Below are positions 8,525 through 18,518 of a DNA stretch of 64,000 bases, one piece after another. Source of the DNA: CAZTDD01 sp964612675. GTDB lineage: Bacteria; Hinthialibacterota; Hinthialibacteria; Hinthialibacterales; JAKPRU01. Under the pieces are notes generated by a model. The model ran no database searches, was not told the DNA's origin, and saw only the letters and a program-made list of their open reading frames with translations. Position numbers and translations under genes: made by a program. The DNA is taken from positions 1 through 64,000 of the forward strand of contig CAZTDD010000008.1 of the NCBI GenBank assembly GCA_964612675.1, given 5' to 3'. Positions within the stretch are counted from its first letter, which is position 1. Each line of letters starts with the position of its first letter.

Positions 8525-9196
8525 TCAAGGACCAAACACGTTGATATCGCCAAGGCTCGTCAGACCGTTGCTGGAATCGTATTCCAGGGCATCGGGAAGA
8601 CGCGGGCTCATCTGCCAGTTCATGAGTGTATCCGGTCCACGGCTTGATAGAAGATAGACATACCGATCGTATTCATTGGTCGTACTGAACTGGTGAATCG
8701 TCGGATGGAACTGAGATTCGAGGTATCGGTACGGGTCTCCGACATAGTTGCTGCCGATGGTGTTGTACCCACCGGTATCCGGAGTATGTTTTCGGGCGAA
8801 GACATCCAGCGGAATACTGGACAAGTAAGAGATTGGCGTTGTGAGATACACGAATCGGAGTATATGTGGATCGATGTAAGAACTTCCATTATGGGAAGGA
8901 GGAAATTTGTTGTTGTCGACTCGATAGGAATGCAAGGCGACTTCCAGCGCATCGATATCGCCGTATGCTCGGGCCAGCTTGGATCGAGTTTGTGCGTTCA
9001 GGAAGTTGGGTACAGCGATGGCCGCCAGGATTCCGATGATGGCCACGACGATCAAAAGTTCGATCAGGGTGAAACCCGATGAAGGGCACATCGTTCGAAT
9101 CGCGGGACCTACTGTCCACCTTCTTGTATCCGTTTGGGGGCATACAGCTCGGTCTGCTATGTATTGAACTCCTAAGACTTCTCTCTCATCTCTCAT
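8525..9196 (-). CDS. Type II secretion/type IV pilus-like pseudopilin
   Basis: The 223-residue product contains the prepilin cleavage and methylation site: SSG followed by FTLIELLIVVAIIGIL, with Glu at +5, then AVPNFLNAQ, and a globular C-terminal part with paired aromatic/glycine loops. The start ATG at 9196 sits 8 bases after AAGGAG; this gives an unusually long leader of about 41 residues before the cleavage site. An internal ATG at 9091 would give a 6-residue leader but lacks a ribosome site. No assembly ATPase, platform protein or secretin is in the window, so its machinery is elsewhere. It converges with the transglutaminase gene with only 19 bases between the stops. Confidence 0.85.
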   Translation of the reverse strand: MRDEREVLGVQYIADRAVCPQTDTRRWTVGPAIRTMCPSSGFTLIELLIVVAIIGILAAIAVPNFLNAQTRSKLARAYGDIDALEVALHSYRVDNNKFPPSHNGSSYIDPHILRFVYLTTPISYLSSIPLDVFARKHTPDTGGYNTIGSNYVGDPYRYLESQFHPTIHQFSTTNEYDRYVYLLSSRGPDTLMNWQMSPRLPDALEYDSSNGLTSLGDINVFGP

Positions 9197-9382
9197 CAAT
9201 TCAGCTCCTTGTGGCTATTTCGGGCAGAAGAGCCAATTCAAGTCCATGATTCAATTATAGGACGGGAAGGTGTCGCGAATCAAGCAGTTTTTTGGAACGG
9301 GAGGGTGGTGGATTTTTCGATGGAATCACGCTACAAAAGAACGGCCTGGCAGAATACCGCTATGCATCCGAAGGGGGGCATT

Positions 9383-10708
9383 ATGGACGAAATTTCACTG
9401 GCCGTCGGTTTGGCTGTAGGAGCGATTCTCGGCGGTGCTCTTATTTGGCTTCTTGGAAGATCGCGGACAGCTGCACTCAATGAACGACTGCTTGGAGAGA
9501 CAGCCGATCTGCAAGATGCTCGCGAGAGATTAAGCGAGAAGGAAGAAGCGCTGGCTGAGAGAAGTCAAACGATTGCACGTCTGGAATCCGACCTCGAACA
9601 TGAGAGAAAGGCGGCTCAAGAGAAGATCGCTTTGCTGGACAAAGCATCGGAAGATCTCAAGAACGCTTTCCAGGCTCTATCGTCGGAAGCGCTCAAGAGT
9701 AACAACGAATCTTTTCTCAAACTGGCTCAGGCCACACTTGAGAAGTATCAGGCGCAGGCAAAAGGCGATCTCGAACAACGCCGGAAGGCGGTTGAGAATT
9801 TGGTCACTCCCATGAAAGAAACGCTGCAGAAGCTGGATTCTCATACACACGAGCTGAGTGTCAGCATGGGGGAGAGGATCAAGTCGTTGGTCTCGACCCA
9901 GGAGAAACTGCAACTCGAGACCGGGAATCTGGCGAAAGCGCTGAGAGCACCCACAGTGCGTGGCCGCTGGGGAGAGATCCAGCTGAAACGGGTTGTTGAA
10001 ATCGCCGGGATGATTCCCTATTGCGATTTTGTCGAACAGTTCTCGATTACGCACGAGGAGAAACGTTTGCGTCCGGATCTTATCGTGAAACTGCCCGGCG
10101 GAAAAAACGTTGTTGTGGATTCAAAAGCACCCCTGCAGGCATATCTGGAGGCACTCGAAGCACAGGACGAAGAGGAACGCCGCATACAACTGAAGAATCA
10201 TGCTCGTCAGGTCAGGGAGCACATGCGTCAGTTGAGCAGCAAAGCGTATTGGGGCCAATTCGACTCCGCTCCCGAGTTTGTGGTTCTGTTTCTTCCCGGG
10301 GAGAGTTTTTTCAGTGCGGCTCTTGAGCAGGACCCGGGATTGATCGAGCAAGGGGTCGGCGATCAAGTGATTCCCGCCACACCGACAACCTTGATCGCGC
10401 TACTGAAAGCGGTCGCTTATGGATGGCAGCAGCAGCAAATCGCGGAGAACGCAAGAGAGATCAGCAAACTCGGGAGTGAACTGTATGAACGTATTCGTGT
10501 CTGTATCAGTCATTTCATCGATGTGCGAAAAGGGCTCGACCGAGCGGTCGAAAGCTATAACAAATCCGCAGCGTCTCTCGAATCCCGCGTTTTGGTTTCC
10601 GCACGCCGGTTCACCGATCTGAGTTCACGTGTGAGGGGCGAAATCGAAGAATTGACGCCCATCGAGAAAACAACACGTGAAATTCAAGCGCCGGAAGCGA
10701 ATGATTAA
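9383..10708 (+). CDS. rmuC: RmuC-family DNA recombination protein
   Basis: The 441-residue protein begins with an N-terminal membrane anchor (ISLAVGLAVGAILGGALIWL), followed by about 150 residues of heptad-rich coiled coil (LNERLLGETADLQDARERL and onward), then the RmuC core with the restriction-endonuclease-like fold. The segment VRGRWGEIQLKRVVEIAGM and the later DLIVKLPGGKNVVVDSKAP are diagnostic of the family. E. coli RmuC limits inversion at short inverted repeats and has a nuclease-like fold; a precise activity is not established. The ATG at 9383 is preceded by AAGGGGGG. The frame is open further upstream but that segment does not look coding. It stands alone. Confidence 0.93.
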   Translation: MDEISLAVGLAVGAILGGALIWLLGRSRTAALNERLLGETADLQDARERLSEKEEALAERSQTIARLESDLEHERKAAQEKIALLDKASEDLKNAFQALSSEALKSNNESFLKLAQATLEKYQAQAKGDLEQRRKAVENLVTPMKETLQKLDSHTHELSVSMGERIKSLVSTQEKLQLETGNLAKALRAPTVRGRWGEIQLKRVVEIAGMIPYCDFVEQFSITHEEKRLRPDLIVKLPGGKNVVVDSKAPLQAYLEALEAQDEEERRIQLKNHARQVREHMRQLSSKAYWGQFDSAPEFVVLFLPGESFFSAALEQDPGLIEQGVGDQVIPATPTTLIALLKAVAYGWQQQQIAENAREISKLGSELYERIRVCISHFIDVRKGLDRAVESYNKSAASLESRVLVSARRFTDLSSRVRGEIEELTPIEKTTREIQAPEAND

Positions 10709-10723
10709 GGCACTTTTCCAGGG

Positions 10724-12850
10724 TCAATGTAACGGCGCAATTCCGACGGCAGTATCGACTCTCTTCAGATGAAATGCTATGTCCTTTTCGAAAGGCTGGA
10801 TCGTAACAGTGAGGCCCTCAGGACCTGCTTCTACTGACGGCAGTCTTTCGCGTTCCCCTGTGTATGTGTCAAATTGATGAATCTCAAAGACACCGGTTCG
10901 GATCTGGGGCAAACTCACTTTCGATTCATGAAGAGGACCGTATTCTCCGTAATCCTCGATGACCGCATACCGATGCGGACGATCGTGAATCCATAGAAGT
11001 ATCAGTTCCTCGTCACCCCGTGCATACGCCAGGGGGCGCGGGACGAAATCCTCCACCCAAAAACGCTCCACCCGGAACCAATCGGAACGGTTGTTTTTGA
11101 CAGCGATTTCATGTTTCCCGCTCGGGACGGAAATGGAGAATTCTCCTTCGACTGCTGGATCGTAGTCATCGTTCCGCGCAGGGAATACTCGGCGCTCAAC
11201 TCGCTCTCCGTCCAGAAGTATCGAGCAGCCGGCCCCGGCCCTGGCCACCGTTCCAATCTCGAATCCGAACTGAGCGGGATGTTTTAGGTCGATTTCGAAA
11301 ATCGGATTCGGTGCCATTTCGCGGTGATATTGACCATGAACGAACGAGGAACATCGTCCAAGACCTTCCACCGTCCCATCGCGGTTTATGATAAATCGTT
11401 CTCGGTCGGTTTCAGCCCAACCGAGGCCGGGACCAAAGACAAAATCGCTGTAATCTCTCGGATGTGCAGTAACTTTCGTTCCCAGGGGAAGCAATTCCTG
11501 TTTCAGCCAGTCGATCTCATCCACATAGTGGGACAATGCCTCGAAATGATAATAAAGATCATACGGGCGGACCCAATTGTCCCACCACCAGGTCATCGCG
11601 GTACCGGAATCCCATCCGTGCACCGAAGCCCATAACTGATTGTGAAGAATAACACCGTCACGATCGCCTTTGTTCGGGCCGCGATAATCATAGGAGAGTT
11701 CTCCGAAAAAATGTGGCCGGTCAGGATGTTCGAGAGCGGCACGCTTGGAGGTGTTCATGATTTTATCGATGATGCCTGTAATGTATGCGTGCGTCTGGAG
11801 GTAATCGAGTCCGTTGATATTCTCCATGCGGTCGTAGTCGCCTGAACCGCTTGTTGTTTGAAGATGGTTGTATGGATCGATCGTGCGTAGATACGCCGAC
11901 ATTTCTTCGTGCCAGCTTTTCACTGTTTCAAAATGAAAATTGGCTGTCAGGTTGACTTCATTCCAGAATTCCCATGCCATCAGGTGTGTGCTGTATCCCC
12001 AGCGAGCGACCAGGTAGCGAAGGCGATCCCTGTAATGTCGTTTCGCTTCCTCATCACGGAAAAACTCATCTGGACTTCGAAGAAACCCACCGTTCCTTGT
12101 GTTGTATGGGTTTTGATCCCAGACGGGGTTCGTCTTGATTGAGTATTGACCGTGGTGATTGATCACCCATTGGATATAGATGCCACGCTGTTCCGCTTCC
12201 CGAAATATGCCATCGATCATCCGGGCGTTTTGCAGACTGTATGTGCCCAAACCATGATAACTGTTTCCTGTCCACTCGATCTCAGTCCTTCCCCACGGAC
12301 ACATCCAGATACGAATCCAATTGATCCCGGCGTTTTCGCATTCCCGAAGATAATCGGTCCATGTACTTAACCTCGCCGGACTGACCCAGCCAAGGTTTTC
12401 ACCCAAAGGAAAATAGGAGTCATTATTCTCGAACGAGAAATGGCGGAGACGAGTGTTATCGATCCGCACGAAACCTCTATCGCGTCTCGGGGTGACGACA
12501 AATTCACCGGAATGAACGAGTTTCGATTCCTGACGAGTTACAGCGTTTACACGGAACGAATAATCCCCCGGCAGTTTCGGTGTGAACCGGAGGATCCAAC
12601 CGTTCTCGCCGTCGAAGAAGCATGGAACCTGCCGTTCAAATCCAGCCGACAGGATCGTTGCATCGACACGAATATCTTCCGAGTCGTATGGATTCTCGTA
12701 TTCCAAGTCGATTTCAAACGATGTTTCGAAAAATCCAAGCTGAGGAACGCTATCTTGAGCGTGTCCTGCACCAACAGCGACTAAGCACAATACGGCCGGA
12801 AGGAAAAACAATTTGAATCGCGAGAACTGCGAGACTGCTGGAGAATTCAT
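10724..12850 (-). CDS. Secreted DUF5060-containing GH5-like glycoside hydrolase
   Basis: The 708-residue product has a signal peptide (FKLFFLPAVLCLVAVGAGHA), an N-terminal beta domain of the DUF5060 type (residues about 35-125, ending SGEFVVTPRRDRGFVRID), and a TIM-barrel glycosidase domain. LGENLGWVS and NWIRIWMCPWG match the start of such barrels; WEFWNEVN supplies the likely acid/base Glu and PHFFGELSYD the likely nucleophile Glu. A C-terminal beta-rich region of about 200 residues follows. It probably hydrolyses an extracellular polysaccharide after export. The start ATG is at 12850. It converges with rmuC, 15 bases between stops. Confidence 0.85.
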   Translation of the reverse strand: MNSPAVSQFSRFKLFFLPAVLCLVAVGAGHAQDSVPQLGFFETSFEIDLEYENPYDSEDIRVDATILSAGFERQVPCFFDGENGWILRFTPKLPGDYSFRVNAVTRQESKLVHSGEFVVTPRRDRGFVRIDNTRLRHFSFENNDSYFPLGENLGWVSPARLSTWTDYLRECENAGINWIRIWMCPWGRTEIEWTGNSYHGLGTYSLQNARMIDGIFREAEQRGIYIQWVINHHGQYSIKTNPVWDQNPYNTRNGGFLRSPDEFFRDEEAKRHYRDRLRYLVARWGYSTHLMAWEFWNEVNLTANFHFETVKSWHEEMSAYLRTIDPYNHLQTTSGSGDYDRMENINGLDYLQTHAYITGIIDKIMNTSKRAALEHPDRPHFFGELSYDYRGPNKGDRDGVILHNQLWASVHGWDSGTAMTWWWDNWVRPYDLYYHFEALSHYVDEIDWLKQELLPLGTKVTAHPRDYSDFVFGPGLGWAETDRERFIINRDGTVEGLGRCSSFVHGQYHREMAPNPIFEIDLKHPAQFGFEIGTVARAGAGCSILLDGERVERRVFPARNDDYDPAVEGEFSISVPSGKHEIAVKNNRSDWFRVERFWVEDFVPRPLAYARGDEELILLWIHDRPHRYAVIEDYGEYGPLHESKVSLPQIRTGVFEIHQFDTYTGERERLPSVEAGPEGLTVTIQPFEKDIAFHLKRVDTAVGIAPLH

Positions 12851-13048
12851 GTACGCACTCCTGAGATACGTTTCGGAAAAAGGTTTGTTTCCAGTATACC
12901 CCGATGAAAACCTGTCATCCAGCGCCGAATTGTCTCTAGGCTCCTGTTGGACATGAAAGAGTGGACGTTATACTGAAAAATGATGAACCAAAATCCAAGG
13001 TGTACACGCTGGTCACTTCAAATTTGTATCTATAGGTGTGAATCATAG

Positions 13049-14806
13049 ATGAAGAATATCGACAGCCTCAAAAGCATACTGCACCGCATTGATGGAAAAG
13101 GATACAAGGCCTATAAAGATATCCAAGGTGCGTACGACACGGGGAAGATCTCTGTTTATATCGACCATGTGCAAGGCGATCCTTTTGCGGCGCCTTCGAA
13201 AGTACGTGTCCGAATTGCAAGAGAAACATCCGGTGTACCTCACGACCTCTCGGACTGTTTCGCTCGCCGAATTGCGCTTCAGGACTACCTGGCCCGAGAA
13301 ATCGGCAGGAGTATTGGCAAATCCATCCGAGGCGACCGGGGGTCCGGCAAGAGCGGCCTAATCGCCATCGACAGGGGAGCGCAGGAAGTGCTCGAACGGA
13401 CTGCCACTGTGGTGAAAGACGAATGGATCGAAGCGAGGCTTGCGGTTGGTTTACCGGCTGCGGGCCGGAAGGTCCTCGGTAGACAGGCGGAGGCTATGTT
13501 ATGTACCGAGCTGCCGAAGATCGTCGATAGTTCGTTGATTTGGAGTAACCTGTCATCACGTGAGATCCGTGCTTTTGTAGAATGCATCGAAAATCAGGAG
13601 TTTATTCGCGGACGACTCGATGAATTGGGATTGATCGCTTTTGTCGCCGACGGGGCGATTTTGCCTCGTCAGAGCGGTGCCAGCGACCGGCCGCTTTCTA
13701 TCGATAAAGCCGTTGCGTTCAGATCTCCAGATTCGCTGCGGATAAAAATCGACTCGTTGCCGAATCCGATTCCCACTGAAAGTGGTAATTCAAGGTGTAT
13801 TTCCGGTATGGGAATCCCGAAAGGTGTTACCTTGATCGCCGGAGGGGGCTACCATGGGAAATCGACTCTATTGCGTGCTCTCGAACGGGGAGTGTATCCG
13901 CATATCCCGAACGATGGCCGCGAATATGTTGTTACCTATAGGGACGCAGTGAAAATCCGTGCGGAAGACGGTCGTCGTGTGGAGCGGGTGGACATCAGCC
14001 CGTTCATTAACAACTTGCCCTACGGGCGCAGTACGGCTGAGTTCAGCAGCGACGACGCCAGCGGAAGCACAAGTCAGGCCGCAAATATTGTCGAGGCACT
14101 CGAAGTAGGAGCAAGTGTTTTGCTATTGGATGAGGACACCTCGGCGACCAATTTCATGGTCCGAGACGCTCGAATGCAGGCGTTGGTCAGCAAAGAAAAT
14201 GAACCGATAACCCCATTTTTAGACCGCGTACGGGAGCTGTATGAAAGACAAGGCGTTTCCACCGTTCTTGTTATGGGCGGCTGCGGCGACTATATCGATG
14301 TTGCAGATACCGTGATCATGATGCGGAATTACCTGCCTTCCGATGCGACTGAAGAGGCAAAGCAGGTTGGCGAGATGTTTCAGAGCCAACGCAGAGAAGA
14401 AAAGGTCGGTTCCGTCTCCGATGTGACCGAGCGCTATCCGTTGCCGGAGAGTTTCGATCCGTCACGAGGACGGCGCGATGTGAAGATCGACGCGAAAGCG
14501 TTGGATTTAATTCTCTTCGGCAAAGAGCGGATCGACCTGCGTTCTGTGGAGCAACTGGTCGATTTTAGTCAAACCCGCGCGATTGGCTGTGCGATTCATC
14601 TTGCGACGGAGCGCTTCATGGACGGGAAGACCTCAATGCGTCAGGTGGTGGACGCAATCGAATGCTTTTTCGATGAGAATGGATTGGATGAATTGGACCC
14701 GTTTCACCGGGGTGAACGTCACCCGGGCGATTTCGCAAGGCCTCGAAAAGTTGAAATTGCCGCTGCGGTCAACCGTTTGCGGTCGGTACAAATGAGACAG
14801 AAATAA
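13049..14806 (+). CDS. Predicted ABC-class ATPase (PF09818 type)
   Basis: The 585-residue cytoplasmic protein matches the stand-alone ABC-ATPase family rather than a transporter ATPase. The nucleotide site is visible as a P-loop GGGYHGKSTLLRAL (about residues 267-280), an ABC signature-like SGSTSQAANIVEAL, a Walker B VLLLDEDTSATNFM, and a switch region VMGGCGDYIDVADTVIMM. The N-terminal 200 residues and the C-terminal 130 residues are family-specific and of unknown function. No membrane segments are present. It is monocistronic, between divergently and convergently placed neighbours. The biological role of this family is not established to my knowledge. Confidence 0.88.
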   Translation: MKNIDSLKSILHRIDGKGYKAYKDIQGAYDTGKISVYIDHVQGDPFAAPSKVRVRIARETSGVPHDLSDCFARRIALQDYLAREIGRSIGKSIRGDRGSGKSGLIAIDRGAQEVLERTATVVKDEWIEARLAVGLPAAGRKVLGRQAEAMLCTELPKIVDSSLIWSNLSSREIRAFVECIENQEFIRGRLDELGLIAFVADGAILPRQSGASDRPLSIDKAVAFRSPDSLRIKIDSLPNPIPTESGNSRCISGMGIPKGVTLIAGGGYHGKSTLLRALERGVYPHIPNDGREYVVTYRDAVKIRAEDGRRVERVDISPFINNLPYGRSTAEFSSDDASGSTSQAANIVEALEVGASVLLLDEDTSATNFMVRDARMQALVSKENEPITPFLDRVRELYERQGVSTVLVMGGCGDYIDVADTVIMMRNYLPSDATEEAKQVGEMFQSQRREEKVGSVSDVTERYPLPESFDPSRGRRDVKIDAKALDLILFGKERIDLRSVEQLVDFSQTRAIGCAIHLATERFMDGKTSMRQVVDAIECFFDENGLDELDPFHRGERHPGDFARPRKVEIAAAVNRLRSVQMRQK

Positions 14807-14850
14807 TTCATATCTGCCCTTGAACCCGAAGTTCGTACTGATTTTTGTCC

Positions 14851-16779
14851 TCAACGAGCCTCGTTTCGGAAGACCACACAGCCCAGGGGAGGCAACGTCA
14901 CATTGATTGAGTATGGATGATGATGGTTGGGGATGTCTTCTGCGGCACAACCGCCGTAATTGCCGCACCCGCTTCCACCGTATATATCCGCATCGCTGTT
15001 GAGTAACTCATCCCAGTGACCTTCACGCGGGACACCGATACGATAATTGTAGCGAGGGACAGGCGTGTGGTTGAATGCAACCAGTATAAACTCCGTGGTT
15101 GTTTTTGCTTTCCGGAGGAAGCTAATCACACTGTTCTCGTTATCCAGACAATCGATCCATTCAAACCCGTCCGGATGATTGTCCAGCTCGTGCATCGCGG
15201 GATGTTGCCGGTACAGACGATTTAGATCTTGGACCCATCGTTGTATGCCTTTGTGGAGTGGATAAGAGAGCAGACTCCAATCCAGTTCCTGGTCGTGGGA
15301 CCATTCTTTCCATTGACCGAGCTCATTTCCCATGAACAGGAGTTTCTTGCCCGGTTGTGTGTAAAGATTTGCGAGCAGGATCCGAACATTCGCAAACCTC
15401 TGCCAGTAGTCCCCGGGCATTCTCCCCATCAGAGAGCCTTTTCCGTGAACCACTTCGTCATGAGAAAGCGGCATCACGTAGTTTTCGGTGAACGCATAAA
15501 TCATGCGAAAGGTTATTTTGCTGTGACTGAATTTTCGATAAATGGGGTCTTGGCGGAAATAATCCAAGGTGTCGTTCATCCAACCCATGTCCCATTTGTA
15601 ACCGAAACCCAGGCCGCCCAGGTACGTGGGCCGGGAGACCATGGGCCATGCGGTTGATTCCTCGGCGTAGGTCTGGATTCCGGGACACCGGCCGTACAAC
15701 TCGTGATTCAAGCGTCTCAAAAACTCAACGGCCTCCAGATTCTCATTCCCACCATATTGGTTCGGAACCCATTCACCTTCTTTGCGGGAATAATCGAGGT
15801 ACAACATCGAGGCGACAGCGTCCATGCGTAGGCCGTCAGCATGATACTTCTCCGCCCAGAAGAAGGCATTACTGTAGAGAAAACTCTGTACCTCCTTGCG
15901 TCCATAATTAAAGACACAACTCGCCCACTCCGGGTGAATCCCCTGTCGCGGATCCGCGTGTTCATACAAATGGGTTCCGTCGAAATAGCCGAGACCATGC
16001 GCGTCGGTCGGAAAATGGGAAGGAACCCAATCCAAAATGACGGCGATTCCTCGTTGATGCAGGTAATCCACCAGATACATGAAATCCTGCGGCGTGCCAT
16101 ACCGACTTGTCGGAGCAAAATAGCCGGTGACCTGATATCCCCACGAACCATAGAAAGGATGTTCCATGACCGGCATGAACTCGACATGCGTAAAACCCGT
16201 TTCGAGGATATATTCAGCCAGCCTGGGTGCCAACTCGCGATAGGTGAGAGGACCGCCTAGATCTTCCGATTCTCGTATCCAGGAACCAAGGTGAACCTCA
16301 TAGATGGATATGGGGGCATCGTGGCTGCTCCGTCCCTCTCGGTCTTGCATCCAGTTGTCGTCATCCCATTGGTAGTCGAGGGGCCAGACGATCGACGCGG
16401 TAGCCGGCGGTGTTTGGTGATGAGTGCCGTAAGGGTCGGCTTTGTCAATACGGTACCCGTTGCGGGCACGGATATGAAACTTGTATTTGTCGCCCTGACC
16501 GATGTTCGGTATAAATCCTTCCCAGATACCGGAGGATCCTCTCGCGGAAAGATAGTGCCGGTCGTTGGTCCAATCGTTAAAATCGCCGATAACGTTGATA
16601 TCTTGCGCGTTGGGAGCCCAAACGGCGAAATACGTGCCTTCGGTGCCATCGCCCGCCGTCATGGGATGGGCGCCGAGCTTTTCATGGAGATAATAATGAC
16701 TACCTTCGTTGAACAGAAACAGATCGTCGTCGGTTAAACGAGTTACGTCGTAACGAATATTCACATCTTTATATGTCAT
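14851..16779 (-). CDS. glgB: 1,4-alpha-glucan branching enzyme
   Basis: The 642-residue GH13 enzyme makes alpha-1,6 branches in glycogen by intramolecular transfer. An N-terminal CBM48-like domain (AHPMTAGDGTEGTYFAVWAP, AQDINVIGDFNDW) precedes the barrel. The four conserved GH13 regions are seen: DWVPSHF, GLRMDAVASML with the nucleophile Asp, YAEESTAWP with the acid/base Glu, and PLSHDEVVHGKGSL with the transition-state Asp. A C-terminal beta domain follows. Length is normal. No other glg gene is in the window, so glycogen genes are dispersed. It converges with the ABC-class ATPase gene. Confidence 0.96.
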   Translation of the reverse strand: MTYKDVNIRYDVTRLTDDDLFLFNEGSHYYLHEKLGAHPMTAGDGTEGTYFAVWAPNAQDINVIGDFNDWTNDRHYLSARGSSGIWEGFIPNIGQGDKYKFHIRARNGYRIDKADPYGTHHQTPPATASIVWPLDYQWDDDNWMQDREGRSSHDAPISIYEVHLGSWIRESEDLGGPLTYRELAPRLAEYILETGFTHVEFMPVMEHPFYGSWGYQVTGYFAPTSRYGTPQDFMYLVDYLHQRGIAVILDWVPSHFPTDAHGLGYFDGTHLYEHADPRQGIHPEWASCVFNYGRKEVQSFLYSNAFFWAEKYHADGLRMDAVASMLYLDYSRKEGEWVPNQYGGNENLEAVEFLRRLNHELYGRCPGIQTYAEESTAWPMVSRPTYLGGLGFGYKWDMGWMNDTLDYFRQDPIYRKFSHSKITFRMIYAFTENYVMPLSHDEVVHGKGSLMGRMPGDYWQRFANVRILLANLYTQPGKKLLFMGNELGQWKEWSHDQELDWSLLSYPLHKGIQRWVQDLNRLYRQHPAMHELDNHPDGFEWIDCLDNENSVISFLRKAKTTTEFILVAFNHTPVPRYNYRIGVPREGHWDELLNSDADIYGGSGCGNYGGCAAEDIPNHHHPYSINVTLPPLGCVVFRNEAR

Positions 16780-16935
16780 TTGAGTTCGCAGTTCCTTCGC
16801 CTTTTCTTTTCAATGTACCGCCGAATGCCGAGCAGCCAAACACAAGAGAGAGCAGTGCGGTCGACTATTCTGCGTCCCGAATCAAAGGATTTGCCTCGGT
16901 TGGGAGTCTTTTCCGTCTCCTCGAATGATGACGGT

Positions 16936-17126
16936 CCGGCAAAAAGTGGTTCTTGTACGTCAACCCCACCCGAACCCTCCCCAATCTTGGGGAGGGAGGT
17001 CCGCGAAAGCCGGCGTTCGCATGAGCCCGAAAATAGACACGCAAACGCTTCTCTTCTCCCCCAAGACTGGGGTCGCTCAAGAGGGGGTTGATACCTCACT
17101 TCCTGCACTCCGCCGACTTTTTGCCG
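16936..17126. repeat. Dispersed intergenic repeat, copy A
   Basis: This 191-base element begins CCGGCAAAAAG and ends CTTTTTGCCG, an inverted pair. Inside lie CTCCCC-AATCTT-GGGGAG and CTCCCCCAAGACTGGGG, paired with AACCCCACCC near the left and GAGGGGGTTGA near the right. It fills most of the 433-base gap between glgB and the oxidoreductase gene; nothing else is evident there. Confidence 0.8.
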
Positions 17127-17212
17127 CATCGTCAATGACGCCGGATACAGTTCCCAAACCGGCGAGTCTCAGGTAATGTTTGCTGTAACACTTGCCTGAT
17201 GGAGGTCCGAGA

Positions 17213-18490
17213 ATGGCTACCAGCAAACCGTCTCAGAAAGATAACGCACAGAAACGCTCAACGATGACCCGACGGCAGTTCAACACAACCGTTGCGGCGG
17301 CGGCACTAACCGCAGCATCCGCGAACCGCGTCCTTGGAGCGAATGACCGCATCAATGTTGGTGTGATCGGTTGCGGAGGCCGATCCGGTGCACATATCAA
17401 TACGATTCTCCGACTGAAAGAAGAAGGCGCGAATACAGCGATTACCGCCGTGTGTGACATCTACCGTCCGCGTATGGAAAAGGCCAAAGAGCGGACCGGC
17501 GGCAGAGGCACGATGCTCCATGAAGAACTGTTGAGTTGGGATGATGTCGACGTTGTTCTGGCGACCGGCCCGGACCATTGGCACGGTTATCACGCGCTGG
17601 ACGCTATGCGCGCGGGGAAAGACGTCTATTGTGAAAAACCGCTTTGTCATTGGAGCCAGATTGAGTTGCCGTTCCGGCTCGTGGACACCGCACGAGAAAC
17701 CGGTCGATTGATCCAAATCGGTACGCAATGGATGTCGATCAAGGCGTATCACGAAGCGAAGGAGATGATTGAGGCCGGTGCGATCGGAAAGCCGCTCATG
17801 GCGGAAACAGGATACTATCGTGTCGGCGATTGGGGCGAGCGGGGCATGCCGGTTGACGATTGGGATGCGAAACCCGGTCCCGATCTTGATTGGGAGCGGT
17901 ACCTGGCCGCCGACTGTCCATGGCGCGAGTTTGATGTAAGCCGATTCTTCCGCTGGCGGATGTATTGGGATTACGCAGGCGGGCCGGCCACCGATCTGTA
18001 TCCGCATCCCTTCACGCCCGTTGCGTATATGCTGGGGTTGGACTATCCCGAGCTCGTTGTCTGCACCGGCGGAAAGTACCGCTACTCGGAACGGGAAGTG
18101 CCGGATACGTGCAATATGATTGTTGAGTATCCCGGCGGTTTCACGGCGCTTGTCACTGGAACGCAGGGAAACGACTTCAATGCACTGGGAACCGATCAGC
18201 GTCCGATTCTTCGCGGTTGGGATGCGACGATGACTTTCCAAGAAAACGATATCGTCATTCAACCGACACAGGGTTCCTCTGTAGAAGAGAAACGTATCCC
18301 GAGTGAATTGAAAACGCGATTTCCTGAGTTTTGGTCGGAGTTCTTCGAGTGCTGCCGGAATCGAACTCAACCCGCGGGAAACATCGAACTCGGCGCGAAG
18401 GTTCAAGTGGCGATGCAGATGGGGATTCTCTCGCTTCGAGGTCAGCGTGCGGTGCGATTCGACCGGAAGAAGCGGGAGATTGTTACTTGA
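17213..18490 (+). CDS. Tat-exported Gfo/Idh/MocA-family oxidoreductase
   Basis: The 425-residue product starts at the ATG 7 bases after GGAGG. It carries a twin-arginine signal (MTRRQFNTTVAAAALTAAS), so it should be folded with its NAD(P) cofactor before export. The Rossmann site is NVGVIGCGGRSGAHI, and the family signature is DVYCEKPLCH (EKP motif) followed by the C-terminal alpha/beta domain with YWDYAGGPATDLYPHP. Such proteins oxidise or epimerise sugars and cyclitols; some Tat-exported relatives act as glycosidases through transient oxidation. The substrate is not predictable here. It lies alone between two repeat-filled gaps. Confidence 0.9.
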   Translation: MATSKPSQKDNAQKRSTMTRRQFNTTVAAAALTAASANRVLGANDRINVGVIGCGGRSGAHINTILRLKEEGANTAITAVCDIYRPRMEKAKERTGGRGTMLHEELLSWDDVDVVLATGPDHWHGYHALDAMRAGKDVYCEKPLCHWSQIELPFRLVDTARETGRLIQIGTQWMSIKAYHEAKEMIEAGAIGKPLMAETGYYRVGDWGERGMPVDDWDAKPGPDLDWERYLAADCPWREFDVSRFFRWRMYWDYAGGPATDLYPHPFTPVAYMLGLDYPELVVCTGGKYRYSEREVPDTCNMIVEYPGGFTALVTGTQGNDFNALGTDQRPILRGWDATMTFQENDIVIQPTQGSSVEEKRIPSELKTRFPEFWSEFFECCRNRTQPAGNIELGAKVQVAMQMGILSLRGQRAVRFDRKKREIVT

Positions 18491-18518
18491 TGGATCGGCG
18501 GGTAGTCGGTGGAGCAGA